DNA from: Massospora cicadina
Taxonomy: Eukaryota; Entomophthoromycota; Entomophthoromycetes; Entomophthorales; Entomophthoraceae
Direction of reading: 5' to 3'
Assembly (NCBI GenBank): GCA_022478985.1
Contig: JAKSZP010017407.1
Span: 37,076 to 101,075 of the forward strand
Length of the DNA: 64,000 nt
Shown here: positions 11,701 through 24,183 of the stretch, in pieces
How positions within the stretch are numbered: the stretch's first letter is position 1
Layout of the letters: each line of letters opens with the position of its first letter
The notes under the pieces: generated by a model
Seen by the model: the letters and a program-made list of their open reading frames with translations, nothing else
The model's database searches: none
Told to the model about the DNA's origin: nothing
Made by a program: the position numbers and the translations under genes

Positions 11701-12300
11701 CCTTCTAGGATTTGAACTGTTAGCCAAGTTGGGACTTCAGCCTGCATTCCAGAGTCCAGTGTTATTTCCTTTTTACTCAAAGGGGTATGCCCTTAGACTC
11801 ATGGATTTGCGTTGGTAGGGGCTTGACAAAGCTATAATTTAGAGTAATTGAAGGGGATTATTTCGTTATGATAGGCCAAATTAATAAACTCATTAGGCTT
11901 TTTCAGTCCCAATTTCGCGTTTTTTGTATAGTAAATTGGGATGGTTTGGTTCATGATGGTTAAGGTGTCATCCTTATGACTAGTAACCACTCCATTTTAT
12001 CTCATAAATTTGGTACCAATAAGGACCTCATAGTTCTGATTAAGCAGAACTATATCCAGAGTAGATACTACTATAGATCCAAACCTTATAGGTAAGGCAC
12101 TATATGCCCCAAGTGCTCTGGTGGTATGTGTTCCCGCAGTGCCATATTATTGATCGTGGACAACATCTAGAACTATTCCCACCTCTTTACCAACTTAGTG
12201 CTGATGATATTTAAAGGAGTGCCACTGTCAATAATGGCCCAAACACAGACCTTATTAACAGTAATATCGGCATAAGTACACTCAGAGTATGGTTTGGAAG
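8789..12300 (-). pseudogene. pol: Element 1 pol (protease, RT, RNase H, integrase), broken
   Basis: The protease shows an intact IIDSGTPLNIIS motif (catalytic D codon at 12229-12227). RT has SPWAAPILIVKKKDG and FSAMNLISGYWQI (11180-11000), where the usual D of MDL is N. The catalytic YLDD site reads YPDN (near 10840), so this RT is dead. RNase H follows with VGAVLSQVGEDGEKHPVAYA (10380-10300). Integrase has HKATGHRGFKKTKEQLKQSY (zinc-binding, near 9830), MDNGKNFTTVF (near 9480) and YHPKTNGAV (9390), where the expected catalytic E is replaced. The C-terminal module is VSPFDVIEKTSNFTYTI and NQVHDKFLRKY, ending near 8789. Many frameshifts. Confidence 0.85.
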
Positions 12301-12639
12301 TGTTTATTAGGTTATTAGATTCAGAGTTGCCAAACTAAAAGTTTGATTTGAGGCAAGATCAGATTTTAGGAAGTTTTCCGCCAGAGTCTGCATGGGGATT
12401 GCGGCCTGTACTTCCTTTAAAGAGGGCATAAGATGGGAGCAAGTAATATGGGGATCAAGGCCATGGTACAAAATCGCTTCACTTATGGTTTAGCCACCTC
12501 TATTTGGGCTTCTTCTGAAGCTTCTCTTGGCTTTAGTACTTTCCAGGATCTGGTTGTGACCATATGTACATCATAGGCCATAGTATAATGCAAAGATCTT
12601 TGGCAATTGAGTCTAATACAAATAGTGTTTCAGGATCAA

Positions 12640-14700
12640 GAGGAATGTTATACTATGTAAGGTGGAAGTAGAGCATTCCGCCTCTACTCTACCTGTCCTT
12701 TTCCCAATTCTGTGTTCTTTCCAACTTTAAAAGCCACATTAACTCAAAGTTTTGCGTCCATTCAGGTATAACAATTATTGGAAAAGTGACTCTTTGCCAA
12801 AACGATGGCAAGTGATAACGTTGGGCTTAAAATGTTCATATTTCTGGTCCTTAGCGTTCCCATTTTTCTCCTGATCGTGACTTGTACTATTATTTTCTGT
12901 AAAGGATAAACCCACTGTTGGTTGTTTGCTAATTTGGCGCATCAAAACTTCTTGAACAGCGGCGTAAGTAGTCCACAAGTCTGTTTGTTTCCATATTGCT
13001 ATTAAAGGCAGGAATCATGAATCATTCCAAATCATAATAGAGCTTCACGGTGTGTTCCATAGCAATTTTTTCATAGAATTTGGTCATAATATCTGATCTG
13101 GGGAGCACTTGGGCTTCATGGTAAAAACGGTCAGCATATTCCTTAATGGACTCATTGAGTATCAACTCAACATTCAAAAGCTCTGTCTTTTGGGTTAAAA
13201 GCTTTTTGGGCAATCAAAATCCTCAATGAAGCCTTTTTGGCCTCATCATAAGGCTAAACTTCCCCTAAATAGGGCGTTACAAGGTCTACGCTGTACAAAT
13301 CCAAACGATTGATGAGAGCTGCTGCATTTGCATAATCAGACGCTCCTCTCATGGCCTTCTTGAAAAGCTTTAAGAAGGATTAAATATTGACTTCTTTATT
13401 AAATCCTAGAAAATTCAGCGGTTTAAAATCATCTCTGCCTGAGTCCCTAACAGGAGAGGCAGTTTCTCTTCTCAATTTTGACCAACTAAGGGAGCCTTCA
13501 GGCAAAATAGGATGTTTTGAGTGAATCATATTGGGCATAGAGGTCAGTACTCATGAAATAGTTTGTGCATTTGACATGTCTGTTCCATAGACTTCATCCA
13601 CTTGTGATAATCTTCAGAATTGCTCAATTCTGTTTTCTGAAATTGGGACTGATGCGGCTTCTGAAGTACAACTTTGCATGCTTTTGGGGCCGCATCTTCA
13701 TCCTTCCCTCCACCAAGGTTGGTCGCACACTTGCAAATATTAATCTTAAGAGTCTCCATCTCTTTATTAACTTGAGCCAGATTTGCTTCAGACAATTCCT
13801 GTTGGGACAAAAGTGCCTCCATTTCTTCCAACATTCACTTCATTCTGGTATTAGTGAGCAATAGTCAGATCTCCATATTATTTTTCTCATTAAATAAGAT
13901 TGTATTTGAAGTACAAAGTTCAGAAATAGTTGACCATATGATAACTAACTCGGCCTTAATGTCTGAATTGTCTAGTTGGTATACTGGAACAGGGGGTAAC
14001 TGGGCTAAAGCCTTAATATCCCTTTGAGTAGCAGCAAATTTGGCATAGATGTAGTCTTCCAATCTGACATATCTTTATTCTAACTCCTGGAGGTTTTTCA
14101 TGAATCATGGCTCTGCTGTAGGAGATTCTCTGTACTGGATGCTAAGTAATGGTACTGTGTTTCAAGTCTGAAGCTTTGGTTGGTGATATTCCGCTTCCAC
14201 TGACCCAAGAATTCAGAATTGATTAGCACTTCTGTTGCTATTATCGGGACGCCTTCATTAATCTGAGCTAACAACTTTACAATCCAACCATGGGCCCCTG
14301 TTGCAGCTCCAGTGTTTAAAAGAATTGGTTTGCGCACTTCTGAAAGGCATAATCCAGATTCTCTCTAAAAAGCAAGATCAGGACAGCTGTTCCTCATCTT
14401 AGTCACGGTTAACGTGGAAAAATCAAGATTTTGACGTGCAAAATGTAATTATGCATGTTTGGTAGCTAGCTGCGCAAAGCTGACAAAATATTCATTTGTG
14501 ATGGCCTGATTTTCTGTAGTCTTTGGCCCAAAGCAGCCATTGTTGCTTCTCTATACTTTTGATAAATCTCATTCTTCAGGGCTTGGTCCTTCATATAGTA
14601 AAACAGACCAAAGCTTAGGTCAATTGCTGAAGACCCAACCTGGAAACCTTGAAACAAGGTTTCCAATATTTACTTAATATTGGACAAGGTAAACTCAGCT
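12640..14700 (-). pseudogene. gag: Element 1 gag, broken
   Basis: Reading right to left: an N-terminal part (14666-14466), a central part predicted to be coiled coil (13834-13700, with LLSQQELSEANLAQVNKEME), then a capsid-like block with NVELILNESIKEYADRFYH (13150-13090) typical of retrotransposon Gag. A degenerate zinc knuckle near 12800 reads CHRFGKESLF, where the second Cys and the His are replaced. Disrupted by several stops and frameshifts. Equivalent order is seen in element 2. Confidence 0.75.
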
Positions 14701-14898
14701 TGAATAGATGGTAATGTTGGACCTGTTCCAGTCAATATTAAATCTAGTGATTAATTGTTCTTATCCTCATTGTTGATACAACTTGATGTAAAATGTTCAA
14801 TAAAGTGAACAACACGTGTTTCCATATCATTATTCATGTACTTTTGGCAAATTCTGAAAGCAGATCATCCATTTCATATCAGGTAGTTTGTATTTTGA

Positions 14899-14908
14899 GT
14901 GAGCAGCA
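14899..14908 (-). promoter_or_regulatory. Candidate primer-binding site of element 1
   Basis: Two bases inside the 5' LTR the minus strand reads TGCTGCTCA. This differs by one base from TGGTGCTCA in element 3 and resembles TGGCGCTCATGG in element 2, which also sits two bases from its LTR. It is probably a decayed tRNA-primer site (TGG to TGC). Confidence 0.45.
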
Positions 14909-14910
14909 AA

Positions 14911-16038
14911 TGTTAAGTTTTTTTGTCTGATGGTACAAGTTAAATTGACTTAAAAAGGGAATTGATGATATATATTCACTTTTTCTAATAAAACTCTTAC
15001 TTGTAATTGGGAAGTAGCATCCCTGATAATCCTTGATAATAGCCAAATAACTCCGGTATGCTCATAGTTCTTAGGTCTACTGGCAACAACATTTATGAGA
15101 CCTTCTGTCTTCATAAAAACAGGAAATTATTCCTTTGTAATTGTGACTAATTCTCTGGAAGGTATGACTGAGCTCTTCTATTTGGGAAGTATATATACAC
15201 ACAATTATCTAATAAAGATGTATAGGCAGCAGATAAGAATAACAGATGGACGACAGATGGACAACAATATTTAATAAAGATAAAAATGATGTTCTCAAAT
15301 GATGATATCATTAATAAGACATTTTACAATATTATATACCTCTCAGGCATCTCCTGGCCAAACTCATCTATTAGATGAGTTCATTCATAATATGCCAATC
15401 CTCTGATGGTCATGGTAATAATCATTAAATATCATCAAGTCAATTTAGCATATGAATTGACTAAAAATAACAATCATTTTTAGCCCAATTATTGGCAATT
15501 TTAATCCCATTTTGGGTCAATTTTGTTTGTGAAACTCAACACCAAAATCTTCCCAATTAAAGCTACATTCATAAATTGATGAATAACAATAAATGGCGAT
15601 AAAAAGATATTTGACTAATAAACATGAAGCACCCCTAATCAGGACGTTAGCAGGCTTTTATAGCACTAAGTATGCCCATAATTGGAACGTCTATATTCAA
15701 ATGCTTAATAAATTGATTTCATTGATCAAACACAAAATTCCGCCTCAGTGCATTAGTATTAGTGCATTAATTTAGGAGGTGCAATTTGGTTAATGTAATG
15801 AGACTATTTTTCACCCAAGTAGCCTATTAATCAGGCATAATAATATTATATCATAGCTATTATTAGCTACAATAATAAGGACGATTTAAATACAATTGAG
15901 GCGGTTTGAGATGAATCTGACTATGCAGATTATGCAGATAAGTCAGGAAAGATCAAGGGATTCATCAATGAGAGTAATCTATCAGCATTGATAGCTTTCT
16001 CAAAGGGTTATTTTTGAGTCAACTATAAAAATCTAACA
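14911..16038 (-). repeat. 5' LTR of element 1
   Basis: Direct repeat of 6322-7445. It starts TGTTAAG and ends TCTAACA on the plus strand. For the minus-oriented element this is the promoter-bearing 5' copy. An ATATATACACAC-type stretch and AATAAA signals are present, but no promoter can be assigned with certainty. Confidence 0.92.
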
Positions 16039-16043
16039 ACACC

Positions 16044-17850
16044 TAAAGCATGGCAGTGGGAGGCATTTTATTTCAGTAGAATGATTCTTAGGAGCAACCA
16101 GTTGCCTACTTTGATCATAAGTTCATATTGATGGAAAACTTGTGGGCCATATATTAATAAGGAGCTTGTGCAGTCTTGTGGTCTCTTATTCACTTGTGCT
16201 AAATAATGAAAGGAGTGAAGCACACTATTAACACGTGGAATGATCTCAAATTCTTTACCTGTTTACAGAAACTTTAAAAGCTGGTTCATCAGCAGATAGG
16301 AACAGGCTACAACTTTATTAGTTTTGATTTTAATTATGAGTTTATTTGTTAGTACATAGATTTTAATGGCGTTTTTAAAATCTTCTTATGAGACCTGAAC
16401 CAACTAAATTCTAGAAATGGTAGCAGTGATTCCAAATGAATTTTTTTTAAAACATCTGTTCCCTTCAGTCACCGTTGTAGTCCCCACTTCATCCAGCACC
16501 ACCATGATTGCTTTCAATAAACTTAAACTATCTAACACTCCTGTGGTATATCTTAGCATACCTGAGCAACTTATCTTTTGGTGTTTCACCAAACGTTTCT
16601 AAAGTTTAAGGCTACTTCTTGAGTGGCTCTATTCACTAAAGCCTCAGACCTAAAAAGCAAACTTTTTTTTAGCTAAAACAAAGTCATGTAAAGCGCTTAT
16701 AAAATGGTAATAAAAAGAAGAGGGTAATTTTTTTATGAGCATGCCTAAATTCCATTCATTTTACACGCTTTTGTCATGAAGGAACATAATGATCCCTCAG
16801 CCATCGGCCACAAAGGCGTAAAAACTGTAACAACTTTATTAGAATGGGCCTATTCGTGGATGGGTTACACCATTGACGTCTAGAATGGATAAGATGTTGA
16901 TTAACTTGTAGAAACAAACAAATAGGACCAAACATTTTGCAATGGCTTCATCAACCTCTGAAACAAGCAGAGGATCTTTTGAAATTTACTTCTAATGGAC
17001 CTTACTTTTGCCTCTCAATGCCAAAAGGGATTGATGCCGTCATGGTAGATGTTGACCAACTTAAAATTTAACATTTTTATCCCCTGTTTGACAAGTATTT
17101 TAGTTAAAAATATGAATCATCTGTTTGTTGAGTTTTCCCTTTTTGAGTTCATTGTACCTCAGTTGGTGGTCAGTGACAGAGGGCCCAAATCACATCTTAA
17201 AATTTAAAAGATAATTTAAATCCTATAAACTAGACCCTGTAGGTCATTGGCGTGCCAGTCACAAGCTGATTACCAAACTCAAATGATAAACCAATTGCAT
17301 GAACAGTATCTTTAATGCTATGTTACGTCAATGAAAATTAATTGGTCTTTTGATATCCATTGACCTAATGTTTACAATAATTAAATGCACTCATCCTTGG
17401 GCGTGTCCCCTATATTCGAAAATCTGGGGTATATCCTGCCTTCAATATTGGACCTGGGACACAAGGGGACATTACAGTGGTAAAGTAATTCGCCATGAAT
17501 ATCTGCAAGGTCCATTAAAATCTCCAGAAAACCTCAAAAAATTGACAAATGATGACAATAGGTTACTAACTAAAGAAAGCCAAGCGGCTCTTATCTGTTA
17601 GGTGGGTGACTTGATTAAAAGACGTTATATCTACACTATGGAATCTCTGTCACAAACTAACCTGCAAAGAAATGGGGCCTTTTCTCATCTAAGAAGATTT
17701 TAAACAATTGATCCTTCCACCTCTAACTGCCCCCATTTTAAAGGATTTATAAAAGTTATTACAATTCCTTTATCTCCGTTTTATAAAGTATTAAACTAAC
17801 AGAGGTAAACCAATATTGGAGAGGGTGCCCCTGAGTTTTATGCTATTTTT
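16044..17850 (+). pseudogene. pol: Chromovirus-like RNase H and integrase relic, right half
   Basis: Continuation of the relic ending at 6316. RNase H begins with MAVGGILFQ (near 16051), then PVAYFDHKF and KGVKHTINTWNDLKFFT (near 16210). The integrase zinc-binding region shows IGHKGVKTVTTLLEW (near 16810). The core has the block around IFIPCL and ends PQLVVSDRGPKSH (near 17165), the SDRGP signature of chromoviral integrases. Later come SLGVSPIF (near 17400), VGDLIKRRYIYT (17602) and a GPF-like module. Multiple stops and frameshifts are present. Together with the left half this dates the relic as older than element 1. Confidence 0.8.
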
Positions 17851-20037
17851 TTGAGCTTGTAACGAGTCAAACGAGGCCTTCAATGATTGGTGTCCTGTAA
17901 GGGATACCAAGTTTATGAGAACAGCAGGATCAAGCTAAGGATTATATAGTTATTGCAAACAGATCATGCAATTTCATAAAAAGAAATCCAAAGCTCCTTC
18001 ATTGCTCCCACCCAGACGCCTATCATTGAAGCAATTAAACTCCAGTCATGCATAAGAATTATACCTTGGTAATGGCCCTAAAGGAGAATTAGATTCTGTC
18101 CTCCAAGTAAAGAATAATATAATGCTCTGGTAATGGCTATCAAACTTGAATGAGATGTTTTTTTACAATGAGAGCTCTTACCTACGGGCATTTCCATTAG
18201 CAAAAGCTGAGTACCTGAGTCAACCCTTAATGAGCAATGGATGGCTGACTTACCCCATCTAAATCCCAATAACTTTCAAATGATGATTAGATTTAAATCC
18301 ACTACTTAACAAATCTCAAATCATGTACAAAACTAAGAAAACGTTCACTGAAAAAACTTTGTAAAGGTAATTAATAAGTAATATTCCTCTTGTGAAAGAC
18401 GAGACCAACTAGGGTCCTTGACGCCACTACAAAAATCCACATCCAAGGCATCCTTGGATCAAAGCTTTTTAAAAAATGAAAAAATTGTATTAAGCTGCAA
18501 AAACATATATGCAAGTTTAAATCGAGTCCATGAGCTTTGAGAATGTTGAGACAAAATCTAACATTTATATCACCTAAATAAAACCACAGGAATAACGCTA
18601 GTCCACTTATGTTCTTAAATCTTGCAAACCCAATCTTTCAAATCTCAAGTAAAAAACATCAGCCTGCTAATGGTTAGATAATGAAATTATTTTGCATTTT
18701 TCCTATAGAAATTTACCCCAAATTACTAAACGTTATATATATAAATAAGCCATCTCCTACAATACTTTAAACAAGGACTATGGAGGGGCCTCAAACGGTA
18801 TTTTAAGTTGTAGTGGTGACAGTAGCCAAAAAGTTGTCTGTGCAGGCTGCTAAGAAGTTTGGCCTACTGAGGGAACAGAAAATCTATCAACTACACCAAA
18901 TATTGCAATACTAACAACCATCCTTACCCACTAAAACTCACTCACATATCACTATTAGCTTGGCGGCTCATTATTTGTGGTTACTGCCATGGATGCTGCA
19001 ATACCCTTCATTAATCCAATTTTTTTCTTGTAACATTTTTTTGATAATGGTCGACCATATTAAAGATATAAGTCTTTTTTATAGCTACTACTTTTTAAGT
19101 TAAATTTAGTAGCATATCATTTAGTATTACATCATGCTTTATATGTTAAGAATTCTAATCATTAATAAGATTTTTGATTTTAAAACATGATGAACCTAAA
19201 TTATCTTATGGGTTGTTTGCAAAAAGAGTTTTTAAATGGGTAAACTTTGAAGTCTAGTTTATGTAGTGTCAATATAAGGTTTACTATTACATAGAGAAAA
19301 TTAGTAATTTTATATGTTTATATAAAAAATCAATAATGATCAGTAAGGTACTAAAGGAAAACTTTTTAATTAATTATTATATTTTTACTTTTTTATATTT
19401 AGGGGTTATACTAAATAAAATTTGCAGATTTATATTTATATGACTTCTATTAGCTTAAAGAAAGTTATTTTATATAAAACTATACTGATTAAAAAGCTTT
19501 GGTTCATATAGCAATATGATAGTAATTAGTATAAAAGGTTATACAAGTTATGATTTTATTATCTTTAATTATGATAACAAAGATAGTAATTAAGCTAAAA
19601 AGCTAAATTGATCCAAAAATTTTAGTTATCTTCTTTTAGCTTTAATATACAAATGTAAGTTTAGTACCTATGTCCATTAGGTATATGTTCTATATATGTT
19701 GGTACACTTGTGCCTTTTAATGTGACGATGATCCACTTATAAATAATTTGAGCGCTATCTAATACTTATGATAGGATTATAGTATAAGATTGACTAAATC
19801 ACATTAATTTTATATATATAAAATAAGATGGATAAAGTATCTTACTATAACAATAAACAACTATATACTGATGAATCTCAATATTACTTAGTCAAATTTA
19901 TTCTCTAATTATAACTATATAATTAATTTATTGTATCTTAAGCATCATTTCTTCATTCGATTAATTCATAAATTACTGCGTAATGTAATCCAAAATATTG
20001 CTGATTTCATATACCAGAGTTATCAAAATCTTGTTTT
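17851..20037. other. AT-rich, gene-free stretch
   Basis: No coding frame with recognisable content. From about 19000 the sequence becomes very AT-rich with short ORFs only. Nothing in it can be assigned. Confidence 0.5.
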
Positions 20038-20042
20038 ATAGT

Positions 20043-20560
20043 TGTAACTATTAGAGATAATTGTTACATTTTTTCTTAGGCTCAGATTTTTTGAACCGCA
20101 AGTTAAATTGTTTAAAGATTTTCATGTGTTTGGTGTGGTTTGGGCGCTGGGCTGTGCCTCACCAGAGCCATTCTGTAGGATCATACAAGCATAATTAATG
20201 TTCAGGTAAAGCCCTTAAAGGGCAACCATAAAAGGTCACGCCTGCTGATTCTGAAGCTCATTTCAGAATTTTCTCCCCTGAGTTGCTACCCTGCGGAGCA
20301 ATGTCAGATCCACTCCTCAAACAACTCTGTTCAGCGGTCCTTTTATGAGAATAAAATAAAGTCTGTGTTTGGGGTTGCTATATCGCTTATTTGTTCATCC
20401 TTTTGGTTCCTTTTTTAGGGAGCTTTGCATAGTTGGGTCATTCCAACTATTATTCAATTTTGCAGCCAACGTCAAGTCAGCATAAATTGGCATTGTCAGT
20501 GCACCAATTATATTTGCTTTTATGGCAGTCAGAAACTGAAAAAATATTTGACTGTTAATA
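20043..20560 (+). repeat. Left LTR of the mini element
   Basis: Starts TGTAACTATTAG. Aligns along its length with 21138-21662, including blocks such as GATCCACTCCTCA and GTTTGGGGTTG. The last bases have decayed from TTACA. Confidence 0.8.
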
Positions 20561-20581
20561 AATCTGAAGTAAATGTGCTCA

Positions 20582-20749
20582 ATGCCATTGATCCCCAGTT
20601 TGACTGACCTCAGTAGTCACCTAGGCCAGTTTTCAAGTAACCAGCACTTGTGGGAGCTGGTGACTGATGGCAACCATGGACCTGAGGTGATTGTCAGCTG
20701 GAAATCCTGGTTAGTGCCTCCCACTCACCAGGGATTTGGTTGGCACTGA
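20582..20749 (+). CDS. Small open frame inside the mini element (55 codons)
   Basis: ATG at 20582 to TGA at 20747-20749. The predicted peptide contains LWELVTDGNHGPEVIVSWKS. The same frame continues beyond the stop for several dozen codons. No family recognised. It may be the residue of a gag start or chance; no other gene fits in the interior. Confidence 0.25.
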   Translation: MPLIPSLTDLSSHLGQFSSNQHLWELVTDGNHGPEVIVSWKSWLVPPTHQGFGWH

Positions 20750-21125
20750 GGGGCCTGCCCTAACAGGGCTCCATCATCAACAGAAAGTGCACCTTGAAAG
20801 GGGACAGCTGTTAAGCTGCGCTGGACTGTGTGTCCCTCTCAAGCTTTGGTTGGAGAAAATGCCTTACTGGTTGAAATGTGAAGACTGTCACTAACAGAAG
20901 CGTATGAGGGGAACACACCACAGGCAAGTACTGGGCTTGCTTTCTTGTCCAGGTGGGCTGATTCTAACAGCCCATTCCTGACTCGCCTTTGACATTTGTA
21001 CCTCACCTGCGGGTCCCAGAATTTATTCAGGCGAATTTTTCCTGGGGCTTGAGGAAACACGTCTCAGGAAGCCCTTGCAGTGGTGGACTCCCACTTTGAA
21101 GCACCCTCTTCTGGGGGCCCTTCTC

Positions 21126-21137
21126 TAGCGGGGGCAA
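21126..21137 (+). promoter_or_regulatory. Polypurine-like tract of the mini element
   Basis: AGCGGGGGCAA lies immediately before the TGTAATG start of the right LTR. The position fits a polypurine tract, although it contains two C. Confidence 0.5.
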
Positions 21138-21662
21138 TGTAATGATTGGATTTGTTTGAATATTGCATTTCAATTCATGTCTATATTTTTTGAACCCTGA
21201 ATCAAATCAGTAAAAAGATTTTTGTGTGTTTTGTATAGTTTGAGCACTTGGCTGTGTCTCACCTAAGCCATTATGTTGGCTCATATGAGAGTATTTAATG
21301 GTTTGGGTGAGGCCCTCATAAAGAACAACCATTAAAGATTACACCCACAGATTCTTTAGCTCACTTCAGAGTCTTCCCACCTGAGTTCCCTCCCTAAGGA
21401 GCAATACCAGATCCACTCCTCAGACAACTCTGTTTGGAGGTCCTTTTCATTATAAAATAAAATAAAGGTTGTGTTTGGGGTTGATACCTCACTTACCTGT
21501 TTATCTTTTCAGTTCCATTTTAAAGGAGTTACGCGTAGTTGGGTCAGACCAACTACTTACAATTTTGCAGCCAAGTTGAGTTGGCATACATTGGCATTTT
21601 CAGTGTGTCAATAATATTTCTTTTTATGGTGCTGTAAACTGGCATATTTATAGACTGTTACA
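21138..21662 (+). repeat. Right LTR of the mini element
   Basis: Starts TGTAATGATTGG and ends GACTGTTACA, immediately followed by the ATAGT target duplication. Confidence 0.82.
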
Positions 21663-22050
21663 ATAGTCTAACTTAGTTGATACCAACAAATTTTTAATTT
21701 AGCAAATATGTCACATTCTTTTAAATAAATCTAAGATTTTTCAGGTAGTGATTGCATCTTTTTCTATAATATACTATAATAGTACTAAGTTAAATCTATA
21801 TCTATAGTTGTTAAGTGAGTATAGTTAGGGATGCTGGATGTTCTAAAGAGAAGCTATAAGAGAGCAATAATTAAATGAGCATGTAATACAAGAACAAAAG
21901 GGTTATATATAAACTTGATTATAAAAATAGAATAGGTATGATCTAAGTGAGAAAATGCAAGCTTTTTTTCTGCTTGATTTCACTTTTGGTCACTTTTACA
22001 AATAAGTTTAATTTTACCACCTCCATCTGTCCACTTCCATTTTCCTGCTG

Positions 22051-23100
22051 ATGTCCTCAGATCTGCCACCTGCTACTCCAGTGTGGGGCAGCAGTGCTCC
22101 ACCGCTTAGCGGTTTACACCCTTTGGGAAAACGTGTTTGCACAGGTTAAACAGCCCACCAACCTCTACCAGCTGTTTTGTCCCCCCACGGGACTTATCAC
22201 TCCACCTTGCATGCATCCACCCTTCTCATTCCCATCATCTCGCCCTCCCTAGTTCCACAATCCAATTTTACTACATGTTGACTACAGGTGTTTATTCTCA
22301 TAGGCCAACAATGCAAAATTTGAACTTGCCATCACTGCATTTGCACTGGATAGCTTTTACTAATTTCTTCCCGTTTAAGGGTTATTTTGACATTGGCTTC
22401 CAGACAGAGGAAAATGCTGCAGCAGCGGCTTTAACTCCCATTATTTATAAAAATACTCCCATCCCTACTACCCATACTCGCCTCCCTTCAGACATCACAC
22501 AGGTGGTGTCCTATGCAACCCTCCCTTCCCACCTCTCACCCCAAGGTATTATATGATCAATTTGTGCGGAACTTCTGGCTTATGGGACTCAGCCCAATTT
22601 TGTATTCACTGCTCCCTCTGGTGCACAGCATATTGCTGCACCTTGCGCCACTGCCATCATACTCCCACACCACTCTGCCATAGCCCAACAAATCCCCCCA
22701 TGCATGTATTGCAGCAGCGCCTGAGCACTTTTTTGTGCTCACATGGATAATGTTTGACAGATTTGTACCCTCTTTTTTGGGTTTGACCATTTCCAAAAAA
22801 TCATGCCCCTAAGCCACTTCCTATGAGTGGTTCCTGAGCCCTATTCAGCGGATAGCAAATGAGGCATTTTGTGGCCCCCTCCCACTCACATTCTCATTTG
22901 ATGGGGTAGAGTGGGAAATTGGACCCTACCAAATCAAACACCCACATTAAACCACACAATCTCACCCATGCCAATCAGAGTCAGGCATGGACCACCATTT
23001 GCACCCAAGCAGCCCAATAAACTACTTTCACCCAAATCTGCCTCCACTATTCTTTTGAACCAAAATACATGGGACCCATTGGAAGACGTTTAAAAACAGT
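22051..23100 (+). pseudogene. LINE C ORF1, 5' part
   Basis: Starts at ATG 22051 (MSSDLPPATPVWG) and is broken by several stops and frameshifts. The open 139-codon stretch ending at 22556 contains FKGYFDIGFQTEENAAAA, which matches the GWVDVGFMSMEEVAEAANYI block of LINE B ORF1. A following frame has YEWFLSPIQRIANEAF and FSFDGVEWEIGPY. The block is characteristic of the RRM-like or gag-like ORF1 of CCHC LINEs. No CCHC knuckle was found in the remaining sequence. Confidence 0.65.
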
Positions 23101-23277
23101 TAAAGTTATCATGGATTTTGGATCAGGTGAACCTCTTAACAAATTCAATTATGGTTGATATTAATTTACAATTCTGATTTTATAAAAACCCTATCCCCAA
23201 ATGATTCACTCTTAAACCAAATTTCATACCCTACTATAATGACCACCAGCTCGCCTTAGCAGCGTTGGCCTCACCAC

Positions 23278-24163
23278 TGTTGAGTAGTTGACTGGACCTA
23301 ATCATCAGTTATTCGATGAGGACATAATAATGTTAACATGCTTAATTTATTATGGATCATATCAAGGATATCAGTGATTATGGATCAGAAATATCTAACG
23401 TTTATGCAAAGCTTGGGATCCGTGGCCTAGTGATTCCACTTAATAATATTTGACTATGATGACATGGGCCCAGAAGCTTTGTTGTTTAATCTGGATTCAA
23501 TAGTAATAGTTGGATAGATGACTCAGACATGAGGCTTTGTTAATGTATGTCAAAATTAGTTTTTAATGTCAATTAAGTTTTTGATCGAATTATTTAATAA
23601 TTAGCGGTATGATTTGCCTTGGCATGTGCTGCTGATTGCTTGAGAAGAGCATCAGATCAGCTATTTGCAGATGCGTCAGAAACGCTGTCTTGTGAATATT
23701 TATGAATTTGACACTGACCATTGGGCTATGAGAGATGCCCTGAGTCAAAAGAAATGTAGACCCTTAAATGAACTTATTATATGACTTTTAACCAAGTGCA
23801 TTGAAAATGAGGCGTCATGGGTAAGATGTGGTAAACATTGAGCCCTATAAATTATCTTCAATTTGATACTAATAAATTACAATCAAATATTACCACAATT
23901 TCATAGTTTAATCTATAAGCTTTTGTGTATTTAATACTTTACATTGTTTTAAGTCAAGAATTTACTTGGGATCAGAATGATCAGGGCAGCGTGCCATTGT
24001 CCAAGTAACAACAGAATAATATGGCTTCAAGTGTTATTATCAAGGAGTTATATCTTAACTATTGTCACCATTTGGTTTATTGTTGCCAAACAATAGACAC
24101 TCAAAATCCACCATACCGCAGAAGAAGAACCAGCCATCCAAAGTAGGCCATTAAAATTCAACA
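23278..24163 (+). repeat. 5' LTR of element 2
   Basis: Starts TGTTGAGTAG, ends AATTCAACA. Direct copy at 32273-33152 with visible divergence, clearly more than between the LTRs of element 1. Confidence 0.9.
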
Positions 24164-24165
24164 TG

Positions 24166-24183
24166 TGGCGCTCATGGCTGGGA
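24166..24183 (+). promoter_or_regulatory. Primer-binding site of element 2
   Basis: TGGCGCTCATGGCTGGGA begins two bases after the 5' LTR. It starts with the TGG that pairs with a tRNA CCA end and resembles the candidate sites of elements 1 and 3. The likely gag start codon (ATG at 24174) lies inside it, so there is almost no leader. Confidence 0.65.

Larger units (their letters stand above)
6322..16038 (-). mobile_element. LTR element 1, Ty3/gypsy type, complete but decayed
   Basis: A 9.7-kb LTR retrotransposon read on the minus strand. Its direct LTRs (6322-7445 and 14911-16038) begin TGTT and end AACA on the plus strand. The flanks are an imperfect 5-bp duplication, AAACC (6317-6321) and ACACC (16039-16043). 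Gag lies at the right, then protease, reverse transcriptase, RNase H and integrase, in the Ty3/gypsy order, with an extra plus-strand reading frame next to the 3' LTR. It sits inside a chromovirus pol relic. The protein frames are heavily broken although the two LTRs are very similar. Confidence 0.9.
20043..21662 (+). mobile_element. Mini LTR retroelement with perfect 5-bp target duplication
   Basis: Two diverged direct repeats, 20043-20560 and 21138-21662, bracket only ~577 bases. The right copy starts TGTAA and ends TTACA (inverted terminal repeat), and each repeat carries AATAAA-like signals. The flanking bases are ATAGT on both sides (20038-20042 and 21663-21667), a perfect duplication that confirms both outer edges. 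The short interior cannot encode gag-pol, so this is a non-autonomous LTR element (TRIM-like). Orientation plus is inferred from the G-rich tract just before the right LTR. Confidence 0.85.
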
